Source: Collibacillus ludicampi
GTDB taxonomy: Bacteria > Bacillota > Bacilli > Tumebacillales > BOQE01
Assembly: GCF_023705585.1 (NCBI RefSeq)
Contig: NZ_BOQE01000001.1
Span: forward strand, 3,876,710 to 3,940,709
Direction of reading: 5' to 3'
DNA length: 64,000 bases
The notes beneath the pieces are model-generated. The model was given only the letters and a program-made list of their open reading frames with translations, was not told the DNA's origin and ran no database searches. This document shows, piece by piece, positions 1 to 8,161 of the stretch (the stretch's first letter is position 1; the number at the start of each line of letters is the position of its first letter). Both the position numbers and the translations under genes were made by a program.

Positions 1-727
1 CTTCTCGAATATGATAACCAGAAATGGAAATGGTGTTCCAATGCGGAACATGTTTCGAACAATACGCAAAAATATCGGTAATCAATCGCATGGAAGGCTT
101 CGGCGGGAAAATATAAGTTCCGCGCGCCACATACTCTTTTAAGATGTCATTCTGAATCGTGCCTTTCAAACGTTTGCTTGATACACCTTGCTTCTCGCCA
201 ACGGCGATATACATAGCCAATAGAACGGAAGCTGGCGCATTGATGGTCATCGACGTACTGACTTGATCCAAAGGTATGCCTTTAAACAGGAGCTCCATAT
301 CCTGTAACGAATCGATGGCTACTCCCACTTTCCCTACTTCTCCCTGTGCCATAGGATCATCGGAGTCGTAACCGATCTGTGTGGGTAAATCAAACGCAAC
401 TGACAAACCTGTTTGCCCCTGATCGAGCAAATAACGAAACCGGCCATTCGTTTCCTCCGCAGAACCAAAACCCGCATACTGTCTCATCGTCCAAAAGCGG
501 GAACGGTACATGGTTGGCTGAATGCCTCGCGTATAAGGAAATTCCCCTGGGAACCCTAGTTTTTCCAAGTAATGCTCATCCGTAGATACGCCGTCATGAT
601 GCGTGTATAAACGTTTCACATCGATATCGCTCGAGGTTGTAAAAACTTTTTTTCGTTCGGGAAATTTTGCCGTCGCTTTCTCCGCTTTTTTCTCCCATTC
701 ATCATTTTTTGATAGAAAATTGGACAT
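1..727 (-). CDS. mutA: Methylmalonyl-CoA mutase family, large subunit N-terminal part (cut by window edge)
   Basis: This B12-dependent mutase catalyses a carbon-skeleton rearrangement of an acyl-CoA, classically succinyl-CoA/methylmalonyl-CoA. About 242 N-terminal residues are present. Family blocks seen are [45 protein letters not shown] and SISGYH, whose His corresponds to the catalytic one. The Arg in ARGTYI aligns with the carboxylate-binding Arg of true methylmalonyl-CoA mutases, but GIQ replaces the usual GPY near the substrate tyrosine, as in the stand-alone archaeal/Bacillales form. The ATG at 727 follows an AGGGGG ribosome site. It is the last gene of the bkd-lipA series and has its own likely promoter. 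Another acyl-CoA mutase specificity (isobutyryl, hydroxyisobutyryl) cannot be excluded. Confidence 0.9.
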   Translation of the reverse strand, partial: MSNFLSKNDEWEKKAEKATAKFPERKKVFTTSSDIDVKRLYTHHDGVSTDEHYLEKLGFPGEFPYTRGIQPTMYRSRFWTMRQYAGFGSAEETNGRFRYLLDQGQTGLSVAFDLPTQIGYDSDDPMAQGEVGKVGVAIDSLQDMELLFKGIPLDQVSTSMTINAPASVLLAMYIAVGEKQGVSSKRLKGTIQNDILKEYVARGTYIFPPKPSMRLITDIFAYCSKHVPHWNTISISGYHIRE

Positions 728-765
728 CTTTGTGCCCCCTCTCCCTGAATCTGACTGTCCAAAAA

Positions 766-783
766 TGAATGGTCACTCAGTAT
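766..783. promoter_or_regulatory. Possible FadR/TetR-type operator upstream of the mutase
   Basis: TGAATGGTCACTCAGTAT is an imperfect dyad resembling the TGAATGA-N-TA-N-TCATTCA operator of Bacillus FadR-like TetR repressors of acyl-CoA metabolism. It lies just downstream of the extended -10 element at 790-798 and would block transcription if bound. Several positions deviate, so this is only a candidate. Confidence 0.3.
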
Positions 784-789
784 GTTTCA

Positions 790-798
790 ATTATAGCA
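790..798 (-). promoter_or_regulatory. Extended -10 promoter for the mutase gene
   Basis: On the minus strand the sequence reads TGCTATAAT, a perfect TATAAT with an upstream TGN extension, about 65 bases before the mutase start. No good -35 element is visible, which is normal for extended -10 promoters. It would let the mutase be expressed independently of the bkd operon. Confidence 0.6.
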
Positions 799-850
799 CA
801 AATTCTTTATATTTAAGATATCGCTCAAGTTTAATTACTTATAGATATGA

Positions 851-882
851 CAAGGGGGCTTCATTCGCATGAAGCCCCCTTG
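851..882. terminator. Strong hairpin between lipA and the mutase gene
   Basis: CAAGGGGGCTTCAT pairs perfectly with ATGAAGCCCCCTTG around a four-base TCGC loop (14 bp stem). It lies 46 bases after the lipA stop. No clean T-run follows on either strand, so it may act as a partial terminator or an mRNA 3'-end stabiliser between lipA and the mutase. Confidence 0.6.
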
Positions 883-928
883 AGCGGTTGTCAAAAAATA
901 TACGTACGCTTGTCATTTGACGTTACAA

Positions 929-1837
929 TCAAGCCTGTGTTCCCGCTTTCTCGACTTGTTCATGCGCATGATAAGAAGAACGAACCAACGGCCCGGACTC
1001 GACGTGTTTGAATCCGCGTTTCATTCCTTCTTCTTTCAAAGCTGCAAATTCTTCAGGTGTCCAATATCGGGAGACAGGCAAATGTTTTCTTGTCGGTTGC
1101 AGGTATTGTCCGATCGTCATGATGTCGCAATCAACCGCTCGCAAATCGTCCATCGTTTGCAAAATTTCTTCCCACGTCTCACCTACACCGATCATAATAC
1201 TCGATTTGGTGGGAATGTGAGGTTTCATCTCCTTCGCACGGCGAAGCAACTCAAGTGAGCGGTCATACTTAGCCTTGGAGCGGACTTTATCGGATAGGCG
1301 GCGGACGGTTTCGATGTTATGATTCAGGATATCCGGCTCTGCATCCATGACCACTTGCAAAGCATCCCAGTTGCCCATGAAATCGGGAATCAAGACTTCT
1401 ACCGAACATAATGGTACCCGTTCGCGAATCGCACGGATCGTAGCAGCGAAGATGGAAGCTCCTCCGTCGGCCAAATCATCGCGGGCTACCGATGTGACTA
1501 CTACGTGCCTCAACCCCATGTGTTCCACAGACTCGGCCACACGTCCTGGCTCTTCAAGATCCAATTCGGTCGGCAAACCGGATGTTACTGCACAAAAGCG
1601 ACAAGCTCTCGTACAAATATTTCCAAGAATCATGAAGGTAGCCGTCCGATTGGCCCAACATTCGTAAATATTGGGACAACGCGCTTCTTCGCATACCGTG
1701 TGCAACGTATTGCCACGCATTAATTTTTTCAATTCCCGAAAATTATCTCCGGTATTGAGGTGAATCTTAAGCCACTCAGGCCGTCGACCTGGTCTTGGAT
1801 TCTCATCAGTCGTTGATACCACTTGCAATTCTTCCAA
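929..1837 (-). CDS. lipA: Lipoyl synthase
   Basis: This radical-SAM enzyme inserts two sulfurs into protein-bound octanoyl groups to make lipoyl cofactors. It shows the auxiliary cluster motif [12 protein letters not shown] near residue 50 and the radical-SAM CTRACRFC motif, with the family's usual length near 300 residues (302 here). I chose the TTG at 1837 because GAGGTG sits six bases upstream; a GTG at 1846 lies within that ribosome site. It follows bkdB by 41 bases, so lipoyl supply appears coupled to the E2 subunit that requires it. The position inside a bkd operon is less usual than a lip cluster. Confidence 0.93.
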   Translation of the reverse strand: MEELQVVSTTDENPRPGRRPEWLKIHLNTGDNFRELKKLMRGNTLHTVCEEARCPNIYECWANRTATFMILGNICTRACRFCAVTSGLPTELDLEEPGRVAESVEHMGLRHVVVTSVARDDLADGGASIFAATIRAIRERVPLCSVEVLIPDFMGNWDALQVVMDAEPDILNHNIETVRRLSDKVRSKAKYDRSLELLRRAKEMKPHIPTKSSIMIGVGETWEEILQTMDDLRAVDCDIMTIGQYLQPTRKHLPVSRYWTPEEFAALKEEGMKRGFKHVESGPLVRSSYHAHEQVEKAGTQA

Positions 1838-1878
1838 CAGATGCACCTCACAATCTATTAATGGTTCAGATACACGTT

Positions 1879-3252
1879 CTAATAGAGGCGAATGGAATCG
1901 GCGCTCATGTTCTCCAACCGCTTTTTAACCGCGGCGAGGAATTTCCCACATACCAACCCGTCCAACACGCGATGGTCAAGCGATAAGCACATATTCATCA
2001 TGTGTCGGATAGCAATGGAATCATCCGGCATGATGACGGGTTTTTTCACGATCGCTTCCATCGTCAATATCGCGGCCTGCGGAGAATTGATGATCGGTTG
2101 AGAGAGAATTGAACCGAAAGCACCCGTATTATTCACCGTGAACGTTCCGCCTGACATATCGGCGGGTGTCAGTTTACCGGCCCGCGCCCGTGTCGCTAAA
2201 TCATGGATGGCATGTGCGAGTCCCAATACTGATAGACGATCCGCATGGTGAATGACGGGAACAAACAATGCATCGTCACTGGCGACAGCGATTGAAATAT
2301 GGATTTGCTTCTTGAGAATAATCTTATCCTCTGCCCACTCGGAATTCAAGATTGGATATTCTTTTAATGATTCGACGACCGCTTTAATGAAAAGAGGCAA
2401 ATACGTAAGTGAAAATCCTTCTTTCTTCTTGAACTCGTCTTTGACTCGTTCGCGGAATCGAACCATATTTGTGACATCCACTTCCACCATCGTCCATGCA
2501 TGGGGCGCCTGATGTTTGGATTCCAACATACGTTTCGCGATCGTGCGGCGAATCGGTGTGACCGGGATCGCTGTTTCATCTTCTCTTAAAGAACGGCCTG
2601 TTAACGTTTGCGCCAGTTGATTCTGGGGCTGTGCGGAAACTGTTTCCGACGGCTGAACAGTTTCATTGAACGTTATAGGTCCTGTTGCCGGTTTTGTGGG
2701 TGCCGCGACACTGGAAAGGTCTTCTTCTGTCTTGGTCAACTGCACGCGACCTGTTATTTGTCTATTTTCAAGGTAAGCGAGTACATCTTTACGCGTAATC
2801 CGCCCCCCAAGTCCCGTACCCGAAATTTCAGAAGGATCGATTCCATGTTCTTGCAACAAATGCATCACTGCTGGTGAAAAGCGCGGTCGCGCCACATCCA
2901 CGCGTGAAGTTTGTTCCTTCACTCTCGAAAGTCCTTCCGTTGTAACACGCGCTTCTGCCGACTCCCCATTTTCCGCCTGAACTTCTATACTCTCATCCGC
3001 ATGAACAGGCTGTTGACCCGCCTCTTCAATCTGCGCGATTGGAGTACCCACCGCTACAGTCGTTCCCTCTTCGACAAGAATTTTTGTGAGCACGCCTTCA
3101 AAATCTGAAGGTACCTCTGCATTCACTTTGTCGGTGATCACTTCGGCGATCGGCTCATATTTTTGTACAGAATCACCCACTTGTTTTAACCATTTTGCGA
3201 TCGTTCCTTCGGTTACGGATTCCCCTAATTGAGGCATGAGAATCTGGGCCAT
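1879..3252 (-). CDS. bkdB: Branched-chain 2-oxoacid dehydrogenase E2 (dihydrolipoyl acyltransferase)
   Basis: E2 core of the branched-chain 2-oxoacid dehydrogenase complex, transferring acyl groups from lipoyl to CoA. Three regions are visible in 457 residues: an N-terminal lipoyl domain with the modified Lys in [11 protein letters not shown] (about residue 43), a peripheral subunit-binding domain ([14 protein letters not shown] to [10 protein letters not shown]), and a C-terminal acyltransferase domain ending in the catalytic SLDHRVLDG. Long linkers separate them. An AGGAGG site precedes the ATG. It lies directly after the E1 genes, which argues against pyruvate or 2-oxoglutarate specificity. 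Confidence 0.93.
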   Translation of the reverse strand: MAQILMPQLGESVTEGTIAKWLKQVGDSVQKYEPIAEVITDKVNAEVPSDFEGVLTKILVEEGTTVAVGTPIAQIEEAGQQPVHADESIEVQAENGESAEARVTTEGLSRVKEQTSRVDVARPRFSPAVMHLLQEHGIDPSEISGTGLGGRITRKDVLAYLENRQITGRVQLTKTEEDLSSVAAPTKPATGPITFNETVQPSETVSAQPQNQLAQTLTGRSLREDETAIPVTPIRRTIAKRMLESKHQAPHAWTMVEVDVTNMVRFRERVKDEFKKKEGFSLTYLPLFIKAVVESLKEYPILNSEWAEDKIILKKQIHISIAVASDDALFVPVIHHADRLSVLGLAHAIHDLATRARAGKLTPADMSGGTFTVNNTGAFGSILSQPIINSPQAAILTMEAIVKKPVIMPDDSIAIRHMMNMCLSLDHRVLDGLVCGKFLAAVKKRLENMSADSIRLY

Positions 3253-3321
3253 GTAAATTACCTCCTGTACAGCGATTAGAAGAGGTTGTTCAATACGTTC
3301 TCTTTATGATTTGAACACACT

Positions 3322-4305
3322 CTAGAATTCAGCCAGTTTGCGCATAGCATCGGCAATTTTGTTGGGATTTAACATATAAAATTTCTCCAGAGGGGGCATG
3401 TAAGGCATCGCCGGAATCTCTGGACCGCAAAGCCGCGCGATCGGTGCGTCCAATTCAAACAGGGCTTCTTCGGCAATCATGGCAGAAACCTCTGCACCGA
3501 TCCCCCCCACTTTATTGTCCTCGTGAACAATCAAGACTTTTCCCGTTCTGGCTGTACCTTCAAGAATCGCGTCTTTATCCAAAGGCTTGAGTGTGACCAG
3601 GTCAACGATGTGAGCGGAGATTCCTTCTTTCGCTACGATATCGGCCGCTTCCAGGCAGTAATGCACCATGAGACCATAGGTAAATACAGTGATGTCCGTC
3701 CCTTCCCGTTTCACGTTCGCCTTGCCGATCGGTAGCGTATAATCCCCTTCGGGAACATCGCCCTTAATTAAACGATAACAACGTTTATGTTCAAAAAAGA
3801 GAACCGGATCCTCATCGCGAATGGCCGCTTTTAAAAGGCCCTTCACTTCATACGGGGTGGAGGGGGCAACGATCTTCAAGCCTGGGACATGATGAAATAA
3901 CGCCTCCACGCTTTGCGAATGATAAAGCGCACCATGTACGCCTCCACCGTAAGGTGCGCGTATCACTAGCGGACAATCCCAATCATTGTTTGAACGATAA
4001 CGGATTCTTGCCGCTTCGGAAACGATTTGATTAAACGCGGGCATAATGAAATCGGCAAACTGAATTTCGGCCACCGGACGCATCCCCGCCATTGCGGCTC
4101 CGATCGCCACACCGACGATCGCAGATTCGGCAAGAGGTGTATCCATCACTCGATCTTCACCAAATCTTTCGATCAATCCTGCTGTCGCCCGGAAAACGCC
4201 TCCTCGAACGCCCACGTCTTCCCCGAGAACAAAGACGCGAGGATCAGCCTCCATCTCTTCGGCGAGGGCTTCCGTCACTGCTTCGATATAGGACTTGATG
4301 GCCAT
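3322..4305 (-). CDS. bkdAB: Branched-chain 2-oxoacid dehydrogenase E1 beta subunit
   Basis: Beta chain of the thiamine-diphosphate-dependent decarboxylase that acts on 2-oxoisovalerate, 2-oxoisocaproate and 2-oxo-3-methylvalerate. The 327 residues match the family length and include VFVLGEDVGVRGGVFRAT, MDTPLAESAIVG, RAPYGGGVHGALYHSQS and the C-terminal transketolase domain (VFTYGLMVHYCLEAA, EVSAMIAEEA). A GGGGAG ribosome site precedes the ATG. It is separated by 18 bases from bkdAA, indicating cotranscription. Confidence 0.92.
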   Translation of the reverse strand: MAIKSYIEAVTEALAEEMEADPRVFVLGEDVGVRGGVFRATAGLIERFGEDRVMDTPLAESAIVGVAIGAAMAGMRPVAEIQFADFIMPAFNQIVSEAARIRYRSNNDWDCPLVIRAPYGGGVHGALYHSQSVEALFHHVPGLKIVAPSTPYEVKGLLKAAIRDEDPVLFFEHKRCYRLIKGDVPEGDYTLPIGKANVKREGTDITVFTYGLMVHYCLEAADIVAKEGISAHIVDLVTLKPLDKDAILEGTARTGKVLIVHEDNKVGGIGAEVSAMIAEEALFELDAPIARLCGPEIPAMPYMPPLEKFYMLNPNKIADAMRKLAEF

Positions 4306-4323
4306 GCTTTTCTCCCCTTTCCT

Positions 4324-5316
4324 CTATTCCTCTTTGTACACGTGCAGAAGCGCTGTTTCCGGTTCTGCAAAAGGCGCTTTTTCCGCCGCTTCTGTAGCCT
4401 CATTGACTTCTTTCATGATCGCGTCCTGGATTTCACGGTCAAGTTCGTCTGTCAGGATTCCTGTCTCACGCAGATATGCGGAGAAGAGAATGATCGGATC
4501 TCGTTTCTTCGCCGTCTCGACTTCCTCCCGCGAACGATAGCTGCGATCATCATCATCGGAAGAGTGGGGAACTAGGCGATAAGTCTTCGCTTCGATGAGC
4601 GTTGGCCCTTCGCCTGCTCGTGCACGTGCAACCGCTTCTTTAAACACGCGATAGACTTCAAGTACATCATTGCCGTCGACGACCACGCCTGGAAATCCGT
4701 AAGCAATTGCACGGTCAGCCACATTCTCGCAAGCAAGCTGCTTGGCTTCGGGTATCGATATCGCATATTTGTTATTCTCACAATAGAAGATGACAGGAAG
4801 CTTATGAACGCCGGCGAAATTGCAGGCCTCATGAAAATCTCCCTGGTTCGTCGAACCTTCACCGAGGGACGTGAAAGCCACCGACTTTTCTCCGCGAAGC
4901 TTTCCGGCAAGCGCAAACCCTACTGCATGGGGAACCTGGGTCGCCACTGGTGAAGAGCCTGTGACGATATGGAATCTCTTGCCGCCATAGTGTCCGGGCA
5001 TCTGCCGTCCGCCCGAATTGGGATCCCCCGGTTTGGCGAAAGCGGAATACATGATATCAGTAGCCGTTTGTCCGAAGACCAAAACGATACCCAGATCACG
5101 ATAATACGGACACATCCAGTCCAAATTCCTGTCAAATGCGAAAGCCGCTCCCACCTGTGCAGCCTCTTGTCCCTGACACGAAATGACGAACGGAATTTTG
5201 CCCGCGCGGTTCAAGATCCACATCCGTTCATCGAGCCGACGTGCTAGCAGCATATATCTGTACATCTCAAGCACTTGCTCTCGCGTTAACCCCAGTTCTT
5301 CATGCTTATAAGTCAT
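4324..5316 (-). CDS. bkdAA: Branched-chain 2-oxoacid dehydrogenase E1 alpha subunit
   Basis: Alpha chain of the E1 decarboxylase. It carries the ThDP-binding region (LGEGSTNQGDFHEACNFAG, then NNKYAISIP) and the phosphorylation-loop-like YRLVPHSSDDDDRSYRS segment. The start at 5316 (MTYKHEELGL) follows AAAGGAGG at ideal spacing; upstream in-frame codons lack such a site and would run into lpdV. Length is 330 residues. It is 13 bases from lpdV, in the order lpdV-bkdAA-bkdAB-bkdB known from Bacillus subtilis. Confidence 0.93.
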   Translation of the reverse strand: MTYKHEELGLTREQVLEMYRYMLLARRLDERMWILNRAGKIPFVISCQGQEAAQVGAAFAFDRNLDWMCPYYRDLGIVLVFGQTATDIMYSAFAKPGDPNSGGRQMPGHYGGKRFHIVTGSSPVATQVPHAVGFALAGKLRGEKSVAFTSLGEGSTNQGDFHEACNFAGVHKLPVIFYCENNKYAISIPEAKQLACENVADRAIAYGFPGVVVDGNDVLEVYRVFKEAVARARAGEGPTLIEAKTYRLVPHSSDDDDRSYRSREEVETAKKRDPIILFSAYLRETGILTDELDREIQDAIMKEVNEATEAAEKAPFAEPETALLHVYKEE

Positions 5317-5329
5317 TCCACTTCCTCCT

Positions 5330-6754
5330 TTACGCATAATGGATCGCAATCCCATCGACAGCGAGTGCCGCTTCCCCGATCGCTTCCGAAAGTGTCGGAT
5401 GCGGATGAATGGCGATACCGACTTCCCAGGGGGTCGCATCGAGCAATTTTGCAAGACCGGCTTCCGAAATGAGATCCGTCACATGGGATCCGATCATATG
5501 CACTCCGATCAGATCATTCGTTTGCGCATTGGCCACCATTTTGACGAAACCGTCAACTTCCCCGTTGACCAGCGCTTTTCCAATCGCCCGGAAAGGGAAT
5601 TTACCTACTTTAACATCGATTCCTTTTTCCCTTGCCTCTTTTTCCGTCAATCCTACCGAAGCCACTTCAGGCCGTGAATAGGTACATTTCGGAACTTGCG
5701 TGTAATCGAGAGGATGAGGATTTTTTCCCGCGATCGTTTCGACAGCAATGATTCCCTCATGGGAAGCGACATGTGCCAATTGCAAACCTCCGATCACATC
5801 CCCGATCGCAAAAATATTCGCCTCTTTCGTACGGTAATATGGATCCACTTTGATAAACCCGCGCTCCACTTCAACTTCTGTCGCTTCCAATCCGATGTCA
5901 TCTACGATTGCTTCTCGTCCGACCGCCACCAAGATTTTTTCAGCCGCAAGAGCTTCCGTCTGACCATTTCGTTCCACGGAAATCGCCACATGGCCGTCAC
6001 GATGTTCCAATGTTTCCGGCAGCACTTTCGTTCCCGTCATGAGTTTGATCTTGCGTTTTTTGAAATTCCTTTCAAGCTCAGCAGCCACGTCCTCGTCTTC
6101 TAAAGGTAAAATCTGAGGCATATACTCAACGAGCGTTACTTCCGTTCCAAAATCAGCCAACATAGAAGCCCACTCCACACCGATCGCACCTGCGCCGATG
6201 ATGATGACCGACTTCGGAATCTCACTGAGTTCCAGCGCTTCATCTGAAGTGATCACCGCCCGCCCGTCGATGTGTAAACCTGGAAGCGTTTTTGGCCGTG
6301 ATCCTGTCGCGATGATCACATGGCCCGGATTGAGAATTTCCGTTTCCCCGTTCTCTTTTTCCACACGAACGGCCCCTGCGCGAGGCGAAAAGATGGATGG
6401 CCCCATCACCCTTCCTGTACCTTGAATCACATCAACCTTGTTTTGTTTCAGAAGGTGTTGCACGCCTTTATGAAGTTGTCCGACGATTTTTGATTTTCGC
6501 TCCATCACTTTTGAAAAGTCGAGCTTCACATCCGGAGCCATAATACCAAATTCTTCTGACTTTTTCATGGTGTTGTAGAGTTCCGCACTTTTAAGTAACG
6601 CTTTTGAGGGTATGCACCCCCTATGCAAACAGGTTCCGCCCACTTTATCCCTTTCTACCAGCGCGACTTTAAGCCCTAACTGCGCGGCACGGATGGCTGC
6701 TACATAGCCACCCGTGCCTCCGCCGATCACAACGATGTCATACTGTTCCGCCAT
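5330..6754 (-). CDS. lpdV: Dihydrolipoyl dehydrogenase (E3)
   Basis: Flavoprotein that reoxidises dihydrolipoyl groups of E2 with NAD. The 474 residues show the FAD-binding GGGTGGYVAAIRAAQLG at the N-terminus, the redox-active disulfide GGTCLHRGCIPSKAL near residues 40-50, the NAD-binding IIGAGAIGVEWASML, the ANIFAIGDVIGG FAD motif and the C-terminal catalytic HPHPTLSE. Its place inside the bkd operon makes it the E3 dedicated to this complex. Confidence 0.95.
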   Translation of the reverse strand: MAEQYDIVVIGGGTGGYVAAIRAAQLGLKVALVERDKVGGTCLHRGCIPSKALLKSAELYNTMKKSEEFGIMAPDVKLDFSKVMERKSKIVGQLHKGVQHLLKQNKVDVIQGTGRVMGPSIFSPRAGAVRVEKENGETEILNPGHVIIATGSRPKTLPGLHIDGRAVITSDEALELSEIPKSVIIIGAGAIGVEWASMLADFGTEVTLVEYMPQILPLEDEDVAAELERNFKKRKIKLMTGTKVLPETLEHRDGHVAISVERNGQTEALAAEKILVAVGREAIVDDIGLEATEVEVERGFIKVDPYYRTKEANIFAIGDVIGGLQLAHVASHEGIIAVETIAGKNPHPLDYTQVPKCTYSRPEVASVGLTEKEAREKGIDVKVGKFPFRAIGKALVNGEVDGFVKMVANAQTNDLIGVHMIGSHVTDLISEAGLAKLLDATPWEVGIAIHPHPTLSEAIGEAALAVDGIAIHYA

Positions 6755-6785
6755 GTATGAACTCCCCTTTGTGCCGCAGATATGA

Positions 6786-7874
6786 TCACTTCAGAAGATT
6801 CTTTTCCGTGCGAATAAACGAAGAACGAACACGTCTCATTTGTTCAATGCGCTCTTCCGCCATGCGGTCGGCTGCCTTGTATGTCGGAATGCCGTCGCGT
6901 TTAGCGATCTCATATACGTTCAACATGATGTTGTAGATATTTTCCACTTTCTTTTGCGCTCTTTCTGCGTTGTACCCTTCCAGTTCATCGGCGACATTGA
7001 TGACTCCGCCTGCGTTGATCACGTAATCTGGAGCGTAGAGTATCCCTTTCTCATGCAAGATATCCCCATGCCGTTCTTCCTTTAACTGATTGTTGGCCGA
7101 ACCGGCAACGATCTGACATTTTAATTGCGGGATCGTTTCATCATTAATGATCGCTCCCAATGCGCAAGGAGCGAAAATATCACACTCCACGCCGAAAATA
7201 TCGTTCGGAGCGACCGCTTCCGCATGGAATTCCTCAACCACTCGCTTCACGTTTTCGTCATTAATATCGGTCACAATGAGTTTAGCACCTGCATCATGCA
7301 AATGTTTGCAAAGATAGTACCCTACGTTCCCTACCCCTTGAACCGCTACCTTTTTATTTTCGAGCAAATCGGTTCCGAACACTTCCTTCGCGGACGCCTG
7401 GATCCCGCGGAATACGCCCAGTGCTGTCATCGGAGACGGATTGCCGGAAGAACCGTACGTTTGTGATACACCTGTCACATAATTGGTTTCCTGATGGATA
7501 ATGTCCATATCCGTAACAGTTGTACCGACATCTTCCGCAGTGATATACCGTCCGTTGAGACTTTCCACATAGCGGCCTAACGCACGGAACAACGCTTCCG
7601 ACTTGTCGGTGCGCGGATTACCGATGACAACCGTCTTGCCGCCTCCGAGATTCAAACCTGCAGCCGCATTCTTATAAGTCATTCCGCGTGCGAGACGCAG
7701 AGCATCTACAATCGCATCCTCTTCTGAAGCGTATGTCCACATGCGGCAACCGCCAAGTGCAGGTCCGAGCGTGGTATCATGTATGGCTATAATCGCTTTC
7801 AAGCCTGAAGCTTCATCATGGCAAAACACCAATTGTTCATAATCGTATGTTTGCATGTACTCGAAAATTTTCAT
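6786..7874 (-). CDS. bcd: Leucine (branched-chain amino acid) dehydrogenase
   Basis: NAD-dependent oxidative deamination of leucine, valine and isoleucine to 2-oxoacids, feeding the E1-E2-E3 complex encoded just downstream. The 362 residues contain the glycine-rich catalytic segment [14 protein letters not shown], the Rossmann motif [15 protein letters not shown] and the [10 protein letters not shown] block of the Glu/Leu/Phe/Val dehydrogenase family. It is the first gene after the sigma-54 promoter, with a leader of roughly 150 bases. The ptb and buk genes that flank it in B. subtilis are absent here. Confidence 0.93.
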   Translation of the reverse strand: MKIFEYMQTYDYEQLVFCHDEASGLKAIIAIHDTTLGPALGGCRMWTYASEEDAIVDALRLARGMTYKNAAAGLNLGGGKTVVIGNPRTDKSEALFRALGRYVESLNGRYITAEDVGTTVTDMDIIHQETNYVTGVSQTYGSSGNPSPMTALGVFRGIQASAKEVFGTDLLENKKVAVQGVGNVGYYLCKHLHDAGAKLIVTDINDENVKRVVEEFHAEAVAPNDIFGVECDIFAPCALGAIINDETIPQLKCQIVAGSANNQLKEERHGDILHEKGILYAPDYVINAGGVINVADELEGYNAERAQKKVENIYNIMLNVYEIAKRDGIPTYKAADRMAEERIEQMRRVRSSFIRTEKNLLK

Positions 7875-8034
7875 GTGTAGAGTCCTCCTTGCAAATCGAT
7901 ACTCTTTTTTGATGACCAGGTACTAGGACTTCCTCTCACCATTTTTCAGCATACCACGTTTTCACTCCAAAAGAAAGCAAAGCCATCCAAGAAGTGTCAA
8001 CGTGATCATGCCTTTCTTTCACGCAGAATATTTA

Positions 8035-8053
8035 TTTGCAAACGGCATGCCAA
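8035..8053 (-). promoter_or_regulatory. Sigma-54 promoter of the bcd-bkd operon
   Basis: The minus strand reads TTGGCATGCCGTTTGCAAA, matching TTGGCACG-N4-TTGCA with a single substitution. GG (8051-8050) and GC (8039-8038) are separated by exactly ten bases. Predicted transcription start is near 8026. The gene next upstream encodes a sigma-54 activator, consistent with BkdR control of bkd genes in B. subtilis. Confidence 0.88.
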
Positions 8054-8115
8054 AAACAGCCGGTTCATCCAACGGGGATTTTTCGACAAATGTAATGTTC
8101 CCCCGTTTTTATATA

Positions 8116-8154
8116 TGCATTTTTTTGCATGGTGCCTGCAGTTTTTTGCAGGCA
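8116..8154. promoter_or_regulatory. Tandem upstream activator palindromes for BkdR
   Basis: Two dyads share the core TGCA-N6-TGCA: 8116-8129 and 8137-8150. The second extends to TGCCTGCA-N6-TGCAGGCA (8133-8154). Their centres are 21 bases apart, two helical turns, and about 96 and 117 bases upstream of the predicted start, the normal place for enhancer sites. Binding by the neighbouring Fis-type regulator is inferred. Confidence 0.65.
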
Positions 8155-8161
8155 AATTCAT

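Noticed and set aside
7950-7966. cre box in the bcd leader
   Set aside because: Only the TGAAAACG half is good; the second half lacks the W and C positions.
8116-8154. Terminator for bkdR
   Set aside because: The dyads are not followed by a T-run, while their spacing and distance from the sigma-54 promoter fit activator sites better.
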